Assembly (NCBI RefSeq): GCF_034661295.1
Contig: NZ_CP141062.1
Location: 2,542,001-2,606,000 of the forward strand
DNA from: Faecalibacter sp. LW9
GTDB lineage: Bacteria > Bacteroidota > Bacteroidia > Flavobacteriales > Weeksellaceae
Length of the DNA stretch: 64,000 nucleotides
Direction: 5' to 3'
In this document: positions 26,645 to 36,485 of the stretch, one piece after another
Layout of the letters: each line of letters begins with the position of its first letter
Position numbering within the stretch: the stretch's first letter is position 1
Notes under the pieces: model-generated
What the model was told of the DNA's origin: nothing
What the model saw: the letters and a program-made list of their open reading frames with translations, nothing else
Databases searched by the model: none
Made by a program: the position numbers and the translations under genes

Positions 26645-27430
26645 TTATTCTCCTTTAAAAACTGGATTTCTTTTTTCTAAGAATGCATCAACTCCTTCTT
26701 GGTAATCTGAAGTTTTACCTGCCTTATCTTGAAAAATCCCTTCTTGTACTAATTGTTCTTCGATTGAATTTTGGAACGTTTGGTTTAATAATTTCTTCGT
26801 GTACGCTAAACCTTTCGTTGGTAAGTTCGCTAATTTTGAAGCTAATTTTGAAACTTCTTCTTCGAATGAATCATCTGTATAGAATTCGTATATCATTCCA
26901 ATTTCTTTGGCTTGAGCCGCAGAAACTTTGTCAGCTAATAGCATCATTGCAGATGCACGTTGCATTCCAATTAAACGAGGTAAGAAATAAGTTCCTCCAC
27001 AATCTGGAATTAAACCAATTTTTGAAAAAGCCTGTATAAAATTTGCTGATTCTTTTGCAACAACGATATCACATGCTAAAGCTAGATTTGCACCTGCTCC
27101 AGCTGCTACACCGTTAACAGCCGCAACAACTGGTTTATCCATATTTCTAATTTTTAGAACTAATGGATTGTAATTTTCTGTTACAATTTTGTTGAAGTCG
27201 ATGTCTTTCTCTTCTAACACTTCACCCAAATCTTGACCAGCGCAAAATGCTTTTCCTGTAGCCGTTAAAACGACTGCACGAACAGAAGAATCTTGAGTTG
27301 CAACATCCAATTGATGTTGAAGTGAATGAATCATTTCGTGGTTAAAACTGTTAAAGACCGAAGGACGATTCAACGTAATCGTAGCAATTCCTCCTTCTTG
27401 TGTGTATAGGATTGATGTTGAATTTTCCAT
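26645..27430 (-). CDS. paaG: PaaG, epoxyphenylacetyl-CoA isomerase
   Basis: A 261-residue crotonase-family enzyme: GKAFCAGQDLGEV (about 59-71), NGVAAGAGANLALACD (about 105-120), and KIGLIPDCGGTYFLPRLIG, which is the PaaG-type active-site loop with the catalytic Asp. It converts ring-1,2-epoxyphenylacetyl-CoA to oxepin-CoA. It lies 6 bases after paaD and 3 before paaH. Confidence 0.93.
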   Translation of the reverse strand: MENSTSILYTQEGGIATITLNRPSVFNSFNHEMIHSLQHQLDVATQDSSVRAVVLTATGKAFCAGQDLGEVLEEKDIDFNKIVTENYNPLVLKIRNMDKPVVAAVNGVAAGAGANLALACDIVVAKESANFIQAFSKIGLIPDCGGTYFLPRLIGMQRASAMMLLADKVSAAQAKEIGMIYEFYTDDSFEEEVSKLASKLANLPTKGLAYTKKLLNQTFQNSIEEQLVQEGIFQDKAGKTSDYQEGVDAFLEKRNPVFKGE

Positions 27431-27436
27431 AATATT

Positions 27437-27925
27437 TTAGTGATGACATTTGAAATAATCAAACGGTTCGTGACAATCATTACATTGATACATCGCTTTG
27501 CAGGCAGTCGAACCGAATTGACTGATTAGACGCGTATCGTGTGAACCACATTGTGGACATTCGATATTTTGTTCGTCTGAAAAGAGCGCATCGCTCGAAG
27601 GATTTTTTGTAGGAGGCGCAATTCCGTACGCCTTCATTTTTTGTTTTCCTTCTTCTGACATCCAATCAGTTGTCCACGGCGGGCTCAACTGATGGATGAC
27701 ATTGATATTTTTTAATCCTTTTTCTACTAATTTTAGTCGAATCGAAATTGAAATAGCGCTCATTGCAGGACAACCAGAATAAGTTGGAGTAATTGTAACA
27801 TTTACAGTTTCATCTTCCTTAATTTCTACTTGACGAACCACACCCAAATCCAAGACGCTAATCACTGGAATTTCAGGATCAGGAACTTCCTCCAAATATT
27901 GCCAAATTTCTTTTTCTGTTACCAT
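27437..27925 (-). CDS. paaD: PaaD, maturation factor of the phenylacetyl-CoA epoxidase
   Basis: A 162-residue protein with an N-terminal MIP18/DUF59 domain (VPDPEIPVISVLDLGVVRQV, TPTYSGCPAMS) and a C-terminal zinc ribbon (CPQCGSHDTRL ... MYQCNDCHEPFDYFKCH). PaaD is needed for iron or iron-sulfur insertion into the PaaABCE complex. It overlaps the end of paaC by 7 bases. Confidence 0.95.
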   Translation of the reverse strand: MVTEKEIWQYLEEVPDPEIPVISVLDLGVVRQVEIKEDETVNVTITPTYSGCPAMSAISISIRLKLVEKGLKNINVIHQLSPPWTTDWMSEEGKQKMKAYGIAPPTKNPSSDALFSDEQNIECPQCGSHDTRLISQFGSTACKAMYQCNDCHEPFDYFKCHH

Positions 27926-28695
27926 TGTAAATTAGGATATGTTCTTTGCATGTATTGTAAGTCAGTTAAGATGTATCCCAAATGTTCTGTATGGATACCT
28001 TCTTTTCCTCCTTTTTGAGCAAATGCATTTTCTACATCTGCTACGATTGTAGCTTCTTCTAAGATTTCGTTCACTTTCGCTAACCAAGCAGCTTTAAAGT
28101 CGTTTGGATTATCAATTAATCCCGCTTCAATTAATGCTTTTTGGTAAGGTGCTAAAATGAACATCTCTCCCACATAAGGTAAAATATCATTAACTGATTG
28201 TTGAATTTTTTCGTGAGATTCTGGTGTTCCATCGCCTAAACGAATCATCCATTCAGAAGACCATTTTAAGTGATATTTCACCTCTTTTAATGATTTCTCT
28301 GCGATTGATTGTAACTTTAAATCTTTGACTTTTAAGAATTGTTCTAATAAGAAATAATGGAACGAATCGTAAAAGAATTGACGAGCTACAGTATCACCGA
28401 AATGTCCATTTGGTTGCTCAACTAACAATAAGTTTTTGTATTCACGCTCTTCACGTAACATCGCTAACGTATCTTCCGTTGCTCCATTTCCAATCATTTC
28501 AGCCGCATAATTGTAATAGTTTGAAGTCTGACCCAATAAATCTAAAGCCATATTCGACATGGCGATATCTTGCTCTAAAATTGGTCCGTGACCACACCAT
28601 TCGCATAAACGTTGTGCCAAAATCAGATTTGTATCTGCTAAATGCAAGATAAAATCGATGTAATTTTGATTGTTTTGATAAGCTGTTGCTGTCAT
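27919..28695 (-). CDS. paaC: PaaC, structural subunit of phenylacetyl-CoA epoxidase
   Basis: A 258-residue ferritin-like protein: LAQRLCEWCGHGPILEQDIA, ALDLLGQTSNYYNYAAEMIG, FFYDSFHYFLLEQF and LKEVKYHLKWSSEWMIRLGD. It pairs with PaaA in the di-iron epoxidase but lacks the full metal ligand set. It starts 3 bases after paaB. Confidence 0.95.
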   Translation of the reverse strand: MTATAYQNNQNYIDFILHLADTNLILAQRLCEWCGHGPILEQDIAMSNMALDLLGQTSNYYNYAAEMIGNGATEDTLAMLREEREYKNLLLVEQPNGHFGDTVARQFFYDSFHYFLLEQFLKVKDLKLQSIAEKSLKEVKYHLKWSSEWMIRLGDGTPESHEKIQQSVNDILPYVGEMFILAPYQKALIEAGLIDNPNDFKAAWLAKVNEILEEATIVADVENAFAQKGGKEGIHTEHLGYILTDLQYMQRTYPNLQW

Positions 28696-28698
28696 AAA

Positions 28699-28986
28699 TT
28701 ACATGTTTTTGATTTCTTCTGGTACATCATAAAAAGTTGGGTGGCGGTACACTTTATCCTCTGCTGGATCAAAAAATTGTTCCGCTTCATCTGGGTTAGA
28801 AGCATGGATGTGTTTAGATTCTACAACCCAGATACTAACACCTTCTAAACGACGCGTATATACATCACGAGCATTTTCTAAAGCCATCATTTCGTCTGCA
28901 GCGTGTAAGCTACCGACATGTTTATGATCTAAACCTTGTTTACTTCTAATGAATACTTCCCATAATGGCCAATCTCTATTTTCCAT
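28699..28986 (-). CDS. paaB: PaaB, small subunit of phenylacetyl-CoA epoxidase
   Basis: A 95-residue protein with the PaaB hallmarks WPLWEVFIRSKQGLDHKHVG and SLHAADEMMALENARDVYTR, then SIWVVES. It bridges the PaaAC units in the complex. It lies 4 bases after paaA. Confidence 0.95.
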   Translation of the reverse strand: MENRDWPLWEVFIRSKQGLDHKHVGSLHAADEMMALENARDVYTRRLEGVSIWVVESKHIHASNPDEAEQFFDPAEDKVYRHPTFYDVPEEIKNM

Positions 28987-28990
28987 CTTT

Positions 28991-29956
28991 TTATGCGTTT
29001 TTGCGTTGTTCTTGTTCTAATTGTCTTTGTTTTCTTTTTTCGTGGTAAGCTGTAGCAGCATCTCTTACCCACGCTCCTTCTTCGTGTGCTTTACGACGAG
29101 CATCTAAACGTTGTTTGTTACATTTACCGTTTCCTTTTACAACTTCCCAGAATTCTTCCCAATCGATATCACCGAAATCATAATGTCCACGTTCTTCATT
29201 CCATTTTAAATCAGGATCAGGAATAGTTAACCCTAAATATTCGGCTTGAGGAACGGAAATATCTACGAAACGTTGACGTAATTCGTCATTAGAGAAACGT
29301 TTAATTCTCCATTTCATCGATAATTCTGAGTTTGAAGATTCTTCGTCTTTTGGACCAAACATCATTAATGTTGGCCACCACCAACGGTTCATCGCATCTT
29401 GCATCATTGCTTTTTGCTCTTCAGAACCACGTGATAAAACCACTAATGATTCATATCCTTGTCTTTGGTGGAATGATTCTTCCTTACAAACACGAACCAT
29501 GGCACGCGCATAAGGTCCATAAGAAGTTCTACATAATGGAACTTGATTTAAAATTGCTGCACCGTCTACTAACCACCCGATCATTCCGATATCTGCCCAT
29601 GTTAAAGTTGGGTAATTGAAGATCGATGAATATTTAGCTTTCCCAGAGTGTAAATCGTTTAACGTTTGAATACGAGAAACACCTAAAGTTTCAGCAGCGC
29701 AGTATAAATATAATCCATGACCTGCTTCATCTTGTACTTTCGCTAATAAGATTTTCTTTCTATTCAACGAAGGTGCTCTTGTAATCCAGTTGGCTTCTGG
29801 TAACATTCCCACGATTTCTGAGTGAGCATGTTGTGATATTTGTCGAATTAATGTTTTGCGGTATGCTTCTGGCATCCAATCTTTTGGTTCGATACGAACT
29901 TCATTTTCAATTTTTTCATCGAAAATGGCTTGAAAATCGATTTCTTTTGCGCTCAT
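28991..29956 (-). CDS. paaA: PaaA, catalytic subunit of phenylacetyl-CoA epoxidase
   Basis: A 321-residue di-iron oxygenase subunit. Metal-ligand motifs are visible: [17 protein letters not shown] (ExxH-like) and [18 protein letters not shown], with [17 protein letters not shown] at the front. It epoxidises the ring of phenylacetyl-CoA, receiving electrons from PaaE. It is 22 bases downstream of paaE. Confidence 0.96.
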   Translation of the reverse strand: MSAKEIDFQAIFDEKIENEVRIEPKDWMPEAYRKTLIRQISQHAHSEIVGMLPEANWITRAPSLNRKKILLAKVQDEAGHGLYLYCAAETLGVSRIQTLNDLHSGKAKYSSIFNYPTLTWADIGMIGWLVDGAAILNQVPLCRTSYGPYARAMVRVCKEESFHQRQGYESLVVLSRGSEEQKAMMQDAMNRWWWPTLMMFGPKDEESSNSELSMKWRIKRFSNDELRQRFVDISVPQAEYLGLTIPDPDLKWNEERGHYDFGDIDWEEFWEVVKGNGKCNKQRLDARRKAHEEGAWVRDAATAYHEKRKQRQLEQEQRKNA

Positions 29957-29978
29957 TTTTTTCTGTTTTTAGAATTAA

Positions 29979-31061
29979 TTATTTGGCATCAAAATCTACT
30001 ACTACATTCGCAGAACGTGGATGCGCTTGACATGATAATACAAATCCTGCAGCGATTTCGTCTGGCTCTAATGAATAGTTGATGTCCATCTCCACTTCAC
30101 CTTCTAAGACTTTACACTTACAAGTGGCACAAACACCACCTTTACAAGCATAAGGTAAATCGGCACCATTTTGTAAAGCTGCATCTAAGATTGTAACCCC
30201 GTTGTATCCTAAATCCATTTGTAAAGAAGTGGCATCTAATTTAACCGTTACTTTACTCATCGTATCATCAGATACTTCGACTGCTTGTTGACGTTCAGCT
30301 TTTTTCGCTTCAGCAGATGCACTGTAGAATAATTCGAAGTGAACATTTTTAGCATCTACTCCTGCAGCTACTAAAGCATCACGTCCACCTAAGATCATAT
30401 CTTCAGGCTCGCATAAGAATACTTCTCCAATTTCTTTTGGATCAATAACATGTTGTAAGAAATATTCAATTTTTTCTTTGGTAATACGACCACTTAAAAT
30501 CTCTGCATCAGCCGTCTCACGACTTAAAATATTGTAAACGCTTAAACGTTCCATGTATTTGTTCTTTAATGCTTCGATTTCTTCTTTAAAGATGATCGTT
30601 CCTTTGTTTCTGTTTCCGTAAATTAATATGAATTTACTATTTGGTTCAGTTTGTAAAACTGTTTTAATAATCGATAATACTGGAGTAATCCCAGATCCTG
30701 CGACAATACCAACATATAATTTGTTGTTAGCTGCATCAACTTCAGTAAAGAAATTTCCTTGTGGAGTCATTACATCTAATGCATCACCAACTTGCAGGTT
30801 TTCATTGACATATGTAGAGAATATACCATTTGCAATTTTCTTTACTGCAACACGTAACTCTCCATCCAATGGACTTGAACAGATCGAGTAAGAACGTCTA
30901 ATCTCTTCATCGTTTTTGATATCTTTAAACGTTAAATACTGTCCTTGTTTAAAGTTAAAATCGTTTTGTAATTCAGCTGGAACATCAAGCACAACAGATA
31001 CACATTCTGGTGTTTCGCGCTTTATTTGTTTAACTGTTAATTTATGAAAATTGATAGCCAT
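29979..31061 (-). CDS. paaE: PaaE, reductase of phenylacetyl-CoA epoxidase
   Basis: A 360-residue flavoprotein: FAD domain (RRSYSICSSPLDGELRVAVK), NAD domain (GIVAGSGITPVLSI, ILIYGNRN, FLCEPEDMI) and a C-terminal plant-type 2Fe-2S ferredoxin (LPYACKGGVCATCKCKVLEG and VLSCQAHP). It passes electrons from NADPH to the PaaA di-iron centre. It begins 3 bases after the tetR gene. Confidence 0.95.
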   Translation of the reverse strand: MAINFHKLTVKQIKRETPECVSVVLDVPAELQNDFNFKQGQYLTFKDIKNDEEIRRSYSICSSPLDGELRVAVKKIANGIFSTYVNENLQVGDALDVMTPQGNFFTEVDAANNKLYVGIVAGSGITPVLSIIKTVLQTEPNSKFILIYGNRNKGTIIFKEEIEALKNKYMERLSVYNILSRETADAEILSGRITKEKIEYFLQHVIDPKEIGEVFLCEPEDMILGGRDALVAAGVDAKNVHFELFYSASAEAKKAERQQAVEVSDDTMSKVTVKLDATSLQMDLGYNGVTILDAALQNGADLPYACKGGVCATCKCKVLEGEVEMDINYSLEPDEIAAGFVLSCQAHPRSANVVVDFDAK

Positions 31062-31064
31062 AGC

Positions 31065-31637
31065 TTATTTTTTTAATCCATTTACTAAAAACGTGGTCAA
31101 ATCGGCTTTTAATTCCTCTGGTGAGATTTCTCGGTTAGGTTTATACCATAATTCGATCCAACGTAATGATGATAATAAAGTGAAAAGAGCAACAGAAACA
31201 TTAATTTCTTTGAATTCTCCCGTTTGCATACCCTTTGTTAAGATGTTAGCAATACGATTTTCATATCCTTTACGAACTTCTTTATATAATTTCTTTTTAG
31301 GTTCTGATAAGTTCTTCCAATCATTATTTGCTACGGATACTTCATTGGGTCTTTCAATCATCAACTTCACATGAGTTTCTATCAATCGGGATAGTTTTTC
31401 AGAATGTGAATTTTGAGCTTCTTCAATCTCAGTGATAAATGAAAGGTATTCATGAGCAACGCTAAAACAAATCTCTTCTAAAATCTCATCTTTTGAACGA
31501 ATATGATTATATAAACTTGCTGCTTCGACCCCTACCTTTTCTGCTAATTCGCGCATCGAGGTAGCCGAATAACCTTTTTGTTTAAAGATAATTGCAGCTT
31601 GCTGTATGATTAGTTCTTTTCTACTCTGTTTCGCCAT
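31065..31637 (-). CDS. TetR-family regulator of the paa operon (PaaR-type)
   Basis: A 190-residue TetR repressor with the HTH near the N-terminus (AAIIFKQKGYSATSMRELAE then KVGVEAASLYNHIRSKDEIL) and a helical ligand-binding domain. Being encoded inside the paa operon, between paaK and paaE, it probably senses a phenylacetyl-CoA-type ligand and autoregulates the operon. A candidate operator is the palindrome at 33039-33054 in front of paaK. Function is inferred from context. Confidence 0.85.
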   Translation of the reverse strand: MAKQSRKELIIQQAAIIFKQKGYSATSMRELAEKVGVEAASLYNHIRSKDEILEEICFSVAHEYLSFITEIEEAQNSHSEKLSRLIETHVKLMIERPNEVSVANNDWKNLSEPKKKLYKEVRKGYENRIANILTKGMQTGEFKEINVSVALFTLLSSLRWIELWYKPNREISPEELKADLTTFLVNGLKK

Positions 31638-31642
31638 TCAAA

Positions 31643-32980
31643 TTATGCTTCCCTCTTATCTACAATTCGATTTAATTTCCCGCCATCACTCATCGGTAAT
31701 TCACCGTTTTGATAAAGCTTTACACTCATTCCAAGTCCAATATTGTCTTTAATTTTCTTTTGAACGTTAGAAATCAATTTTTTCACTTCATCAGGTGCAC
31801 CACCATTTAAATCGTGAGTTGGAATTCCATAATGATTGAAATAATTAGGATTAATTTCAATTCCTACCTCAACAGCATCCATATTTTTAGGACGAGTTAA
31901 TACTACTTGATAATTTGGAGATAATTGTGGGAAATCTGGTAAAATATCAGCTACTTGAGTATGGAAGAAATTCACTCCTCGAATAATCATCATATCATCA
32001 GCACGACCGATAATTGGCTCCATTTTGACATGTGTTCTCTTTTCAGAGTGTTCGTACGTTAATGTAGTAATATCGCCTGTCCAATAACGTACCATTGGCA
32101 TAGCTTCTTTTGTTAATGAAGTAAGGACTAAAACTCCTGGCTCTCCATAAGGCAATGGCTCACCAGTTACTTTATCTACAATTTCCGGATAGAAATGATC
32201 TTCCCAAATATAGCTTCCGGTTCCTTTTTCTTCAAAATCCTCGTTTGAAACTCCAGGACCGATGATCTCACTTAATCCGTAAATGTTAGCAGCAGATAAG
32301 TTTAATCCTGTTTCAACTTCTTTACGTAATGCTTCAGACCATGGCTCAGCCCCTAAAACGGCAACTTTTAAATTAAAATCGCGAATATCTTCACCTCTCT
32401 TTTTTAATTCCTCTGCAATCGTTAAAGCATAAGAAGGAGTTGCTGTTAAAGCTTCCGCTTGGAAATCTTTCAATAACATGATTTGTTTTTCAGTTCCACC
32501 TCCTGAAATTGGAACGACAGTCATTCCTAATTTTTCAGCACCATAGTGAATACCAATACCTCCAGTAAAAAGTCCGTAACCGTAAGCATTTTGCAATTTC
32601 ATTCCTGGTTTACACCCAGCTGCAGCTAACGAACGTGCAACAACTTCTGAGAAGATTTCAATATCATGTTTAGTATATGCAACAACAGTTGGTTTTCCTG
32701 TTGTTCCACTTGAACAGTGTACACGTGACAATTCTGTCTGTGGTACAGCAAGCATTCCGAAAGGATAGTTTTCACGTAAGTGATTTTTCTTCGTAAATGG
32801 CAATTTATGTAAATCATTAACCGATTTAATTTCGTTAAGATTTACCCCCGCTTGATCATATAATCCCTTGTAAAAAGGAATGTTATTGTAAGCACGTTGC
32901 AGCGTGTTTACTAATCTTTCATTTTGAATTGTACGCAATTTATCAATTGGCATCAATTCCATATCCGTGTTAAAGATCAT
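31643..32980 (-). CDS. paaK: Phenylacetate-CoA ligase PaaK
   Basis: A 445-residue adenylate-forming ligase that activates phenylacetate to its CoA ester. Visible are VHCSSGTTGKPTVVAYTKHD (P-loop, about 89), NAYGYGLFTGGIGIHYG, NIYGLSEIIGPG, YWTGDI and MIIRGVNFFHTQV. Length is standard (430-445). First gene of the paa operon, with the promoter and operator candidate upstream. Confidence 0.96.
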   Translation of the reverse strand: MIFNTDMELMPIDKLRTIQNERLVNTLQRAYNNIPFYKGLYDQAGVNLNEIKSVNDLHKLPFTKKNHLRENYPFGMLAVPQTELSRVHCSSGTTGKPTVVAYTKHDIEIFSEVVARSLAAAGCKPGMKLQNAYGYGLFTGGIGIHYGAEKLGMTVVPISGGGTEKQIMLLKDFQAEALTATPSYALTIAEELKKRGEDIRDFNLKVAVLGAEPWSEALRKEVETGLNLSAANIYGLSEIIGPGVSNEDFEEKGTGSYIWEDHFYPEIVDKVTGEPLPYGEPGVLVLTSLTKEAMPMVRYWTGDITTLTYEHSEKRTHVKMEPIIGRADDMMIIRGVNFFHTQVADILPDFPQLSPNYQVVLTRPKNMDAVEVGIEINPNYFNHYGIPTHDLNGGAPDEVKKLISNVQKKIKDNIGLGMSVKLYQNGELPMSDGGKLNRIVDKREA

Positions 32981-32982
32981 AT

Positions 32983-33095
32983 CTTGATTGTGGTGTTTGA
33001 AATACGTTAATTCAAAAATAGAAAAAAATATTTAACAAACTAACATTCGTTAGTGATTTTTATTATTTTTTTTACTTCAAACACCACAATTCAAG
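32983..33095. repeat. Near-perfect inverted repeat bracketing the paaK promoter
   Basis: Arms CTTGATTGTGGTGTTTGAA (32983-33001) and TTCAAACACCACAATTCAAG (33076-33095) are complementary except for one extra T. The left arm lies in the paaK 5' leader just before the start codon; the right arm abuts the E1 stop codon at 33097. The promoter and operator candidates lie in the loop. Confidence 0.8.
33013..33054 (-). promoter_or_regulatory. paaK promoter with TetR-type operator candidate
   Basis: On the minus strand TTTG (33036-33039) and TATTTTTG (33013-33020) fit the Bacteroidota promoter form with a slightly short 15-base spacer. Directly upstream and touching the -33 element is the dyad ACTAAC-ATTC-GTTAGT (33039-33054), a good place for repression by the operon's TetR protein. 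The 12-mer CATTCGTTAGTG recurs at 39312-39323. Confidence 0.55.
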
Positions 33096-33096
33096 C

Positions 33097-35154
33097 TTAA
33101 TAACTTAATATTGAGTCAATTAAATTTTGAAGTTTTTTTGAAGATGGTAACATTTCAGCCTCTAAATTACTGTTTAAAGAAATCGCTGGCATGTCTTTCG
33201 CCCCTAAAATTCGAACAGGCGCATCTAAAAATTCGAAACATTTTTCCGAAATCAAGCCAGAAATACTTTGTGCATATGATCCAGAAACTTGTTCTTCTGT
33301 CAACACAATACAACGACCATGCTTTTTAACTGATTCAAAAATAGATTCTTCATCCAAAGGAACTAACGTACGAAGATCAATAATTTCAACTTGATCCGCA
33401 TATTGTTTCGCAGCTTCTTTCGCCCAATATACCCCCATGCCATATGTAATTATGGTCACAGTGTTTTTTTGATCACTAATTGGTACACTTTGTACAACAC
33501 GTGCTTTTCCAAACGGAAGTACATAATCTTCATCCGGTTCAATAGTTGCAGCATCTTCAGTTCCTTTCATTTTAGACCAATACAACCCTTTATGCTCTAA
33601 CATGACAATTGGATTTGGATCATAATAGGCTGCTTTCATCAAACCTTTTAAATCAGCTCCTGTCGAAGGGTAAGCAATTTTGATTCCTTTGATTGCAGTC
33701 AATACACTTTCCACTGAACTAGAATGGTAAGGACCTCCACTACCATAAGCACCAATTGGCACACGAAGAATCATCGATACAGGCCATTTACCATTCGATA
33801 AATAATTTGATCGTGCAACTTCAGTAAATAACTGATTTAGTCCTGGTCAAATGTAATCGGCAAATTGTACCTCAACAATTGGTTTTAAACCTACCGCAGA
33901 CATTCCTACAGTTGACCCGATAATAAATGCTTCTTGTATAGGTGTATTGAAGACACGATGCTGACCAAATTGTTGTGCAAGAGTAGCTGCTTCACGGAAA
34001 ACACCTCCTAAACGAATTCCTACATCTTGTCCATACAATAAGGCTTCGGGATGCTTTTCCATGATTTCACGAATGGCAAACAAAGCCGAGTCAACCATCA
34101 CCGTTTTTTGCTTCCCTGCAGGTTCACGATTCCCTTTTTCTTCCGTAATTGGAGTTGGAGCAAATACATGATCATATAAATCTTCTGGTCGAGGATCTTC
34201 AGCTGATTTCGCTTTTTCATAATCAGCATTTACCATAGCACAAATTTCTGCTTCGATGGTTTCTATTTCATCTACCTCTATATCATAGGCATATAATGTT
34301 TCCTTTAGTCTTAAATAAGGATCACGCATCTGAGCTTCTTCTAAATCATCACGATACCATTCTTTACGTACTCCAGATGTATGGTGATTCAATAAAGGAA
34401 CTTTCGCATGAACTAATACAGGACGATTTTCATTTCGAATGATAGCAATTGCCTTTTCAATGGTTTCATACGATTCAAGGAAATTTGTTCCATCAATTGA
34501 AAAAACTTCTAACCCTTTAAAACCTTTAGCAAAATGCGCCATATCTTGAGCACGGATTTCATCTGCAGATGCCGAAATATCCCATTCGTTATCTTGAACC
34601 AAATAAAGAATGGGTAATTTTTTTAGCACAGCCATCTGCAAAGCTTCTGAAACTTCACCTTCCGTACAACACGCATCACCAAGTGAACAAACCGCAATCG
34701 GCTTTTCATCTTTTAGAATTCCCATTTGTTGCGCGTATTGAATTCCCATTGCTACACCTGTAGTAGGAATCGCCTGCATACCAGTCGCACTACTTTGATG
34801 TGGAATCTTAGGATAATTGGGATGATTTAAACTTGGATGCGAATAATACGTACGCCCTCCAGAAAAGATATCATCGCGTTTAGCTAGTAATTGAAGCATT
34901 AGTTCATAAGGCGTAATACCAATTGCTAAAAGCATCGCATCATCACGATAGTAGGCACTCAAATAATCTTTTGGCGTTAGCTGAAGCCCCATCGCGATCT
35001 GAATAGCTTCATGCCCTCGAGAAGTCGCATGGACATATTTTCCCGTGATAGCTTTTTCACTTTCATAAAGTTCAGCTAATGATTTAGCGGTAACTAATAG
35101 ACGAAAAGCTTTTTTAAGTAAATCTATATTGGTTTGATTGTTTTGAATTTCCAT
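33097..35154 (-). pseudogene. 2-oxoacid dehydrogenase E1, fused alpha-beta, with internal TGA
   Basis: A 685-codon frame encodes the alpha part (GHEAIQIAMG, YYRDDAMLLAIG, SLGDACCTEGEV as thiamine-diphosphate site, about residue 152) and the beta part (MVDSALFAIREIMEK, LYGQDVGIRLGGVFREA, RVPIGAYGSGGPYHSSS, LTEEQVSGSYAQSI), as in branched-chain 2-oxoacid dehydrogenases of Bacteroidota. TGA at 33847-33849 splits it at VQFADYI-stop-PGLNQLFTEVARSNYLSNG; homologues read ADYIWPGLNQL. So a TGG to TGA change disrupts the beta part. If real, the complex would lack a whole E1 beta. It lies 18 bases after the E2 gene. Confidence 0.88.
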
Positions 35155-35172
35155 TGGTTTGAGATTTTAAAG

Positions 35173-36417
35173 TTAAATGGATTGATTTATATCCCAATTT
35201 TCGATGTAATCAGAAATACGTTTTAAAAATACTCCTCCAAGTGATCCATCCACCACACGGTGATCAAAGGAAAGCGATAAATACATAAATTGACGTACAA
35301 CAACGAGATCACCATATTCTGTTTCTAATACAGCTGGTTTTTTCTTGATGACACCCGTAGCTAAAATGGCAACTTCAGGCTGATTAATAATCGGAGTTCC
35401 CATTAAATTTCCAAATGTTCCGACATTCGATATGGTAAACGTTCCACCGGAAATATCATCAGGAGAAAGCTGATTATTTCGTGCTTTATCGACCAATCCA
35501 TTCACTCCTTTCGCCAAACCTTCAAGATTAAGCATATTGGCTGATTTGATCACAGGTACGATTAAATTATTATTTGGTAGTGCAGTCGCAATACCGATAT
35601 TAATATCATGATGTTTAATAATTTTAGTTTCTGTTTCATCCACCGATACATTTATCATTGGAAAATCTTTGATCGCTCGAACTACGCAATCTACAATCAT
35701 TGGCGTATACGTCAATTTCTGTTGATACTTTTCTTCGAAAGCCTTTTTATTGGCTTCACGCCATTTAACAAAGTTGGTAACATCTGGTTCAACATACGCC
35801 GTTACATGAGGTGAAGTTTGTTTACTCTTCTTCATGTGTTTTGAAATTAATTGGCGCATTTTATCCATTTCAATAATTTCACTTGATCCATTACTTGAAC
35901 GCGATGACACAACGTTTACAGTTGATTCAGCTGAAGTTGAAAGAGGATTTTTCATGAAATTTAGAACATCATTTTTTGAAATACGCCCATTATGTCCACT
36001 CCCTTTAATTTTAAGGACTTCTTCCATCGGAAGATTTTCTTCTTGAATAATTTTACGTACTAAAGGAGATAAAAACTGATCGGATTTTAATGAACGTGAT
36101 GCTATCGTATTTTTAGAAATAATATCATCGTTTTTTTGCACTGTCTGATGTTCATCCACAATCATAGGATCCACTGAATGAACCTCAAGTATAGCATAAA
36201 CTTCACCGATTGCAATAGTGTCTCCTTCTTGAAATTTTAATTCAATCAAAGTACCAGCAGAAGGTGAAGGAACTTCTGAATCGACTTTATCTGTAGAAAC
36301 CTCAGCAATAGTTTCATCTAAAGCAACATTATCACCTAGCTGAACACACCATTTAGACAAAGTAACTTCAGTAACACTTTCCCCAAGTTTAGGAATCGTT
36401 AATTCAATTTTTTTCAT
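35173..36417 (-). CDS. Dihydrolipoamide acyltransferase E2 of a 2-oxoacid dehydrogenase
   Basis: A 414-residue E2: lipoyl domain 1-80 with lipoyl-Lys in VSTDKVDSEVPSPSAG, peripheral subunit-binding domain about 115-150 (SPLVRKIIQEENLPMEEVLK), and catalytic domain with LSLSFDHRVVDGSLGG (His and Asp). The frame opens at 36477, but MKKIELTIPKLGESV from 36417 is the family start. With the downstream E1 gene it forms a 2-oxoacid dehydrogenase, probably branched-chain type; the E3 is not in this window. Confidence 0.93.
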   Translation of the reverse strand: MKKIELTIPKLGESVTEVTLSKWCVQLGDNVALDETIAEVSTDKVDSEVPSPSAGTLIELKFQEGDTIAIGEVYAILEVHSVDPMIVDEHQTVQKNDDIISKNTIASRSLKSDQFLSPLVRKIIQEENLPMEEVLKIKGSGHNGRISKNDVLNFMKNPLSTSAESTVNVVSSRSSNGSSEIIEMDKMRQLISKHMKKSKQTSPHVTAYVEPDVTNFVKWREANKKAFEEKYQQKLTYTPMIVDCVVRAIKDFPMINVSVDETETKIIKHHDINIGIATALPNNNLIVPVIKSANMLNLEGLAKGVNGLVDKARNNQLSPDDISGGTFTISNVGTFGNLMGTPIINQPEVAILATGVIKKKPAVLETEYGDLVVVRQFMYLSLSFDHRVVDGSLGGVFLKRISDYIENWDINQSI

Positions 36418-36485
36418 TTTGTTGTTTGCAGTTTGAAAATTGAAGATATTAATAATTTTTATTATAAACGGCTTCAAATTAAAAT

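Noticed and set aside
1098-33849. TGA/TAG recoded as Trp
   Set aside because: TGG is used normally for Trp throughout, and TGA is a true stop in other genes (for example the ATGA overlap at 9295-9298 and the end of the DUF2185 gene at 15854). Both TAG and TGA are involved, which no known single reassignment would explain.
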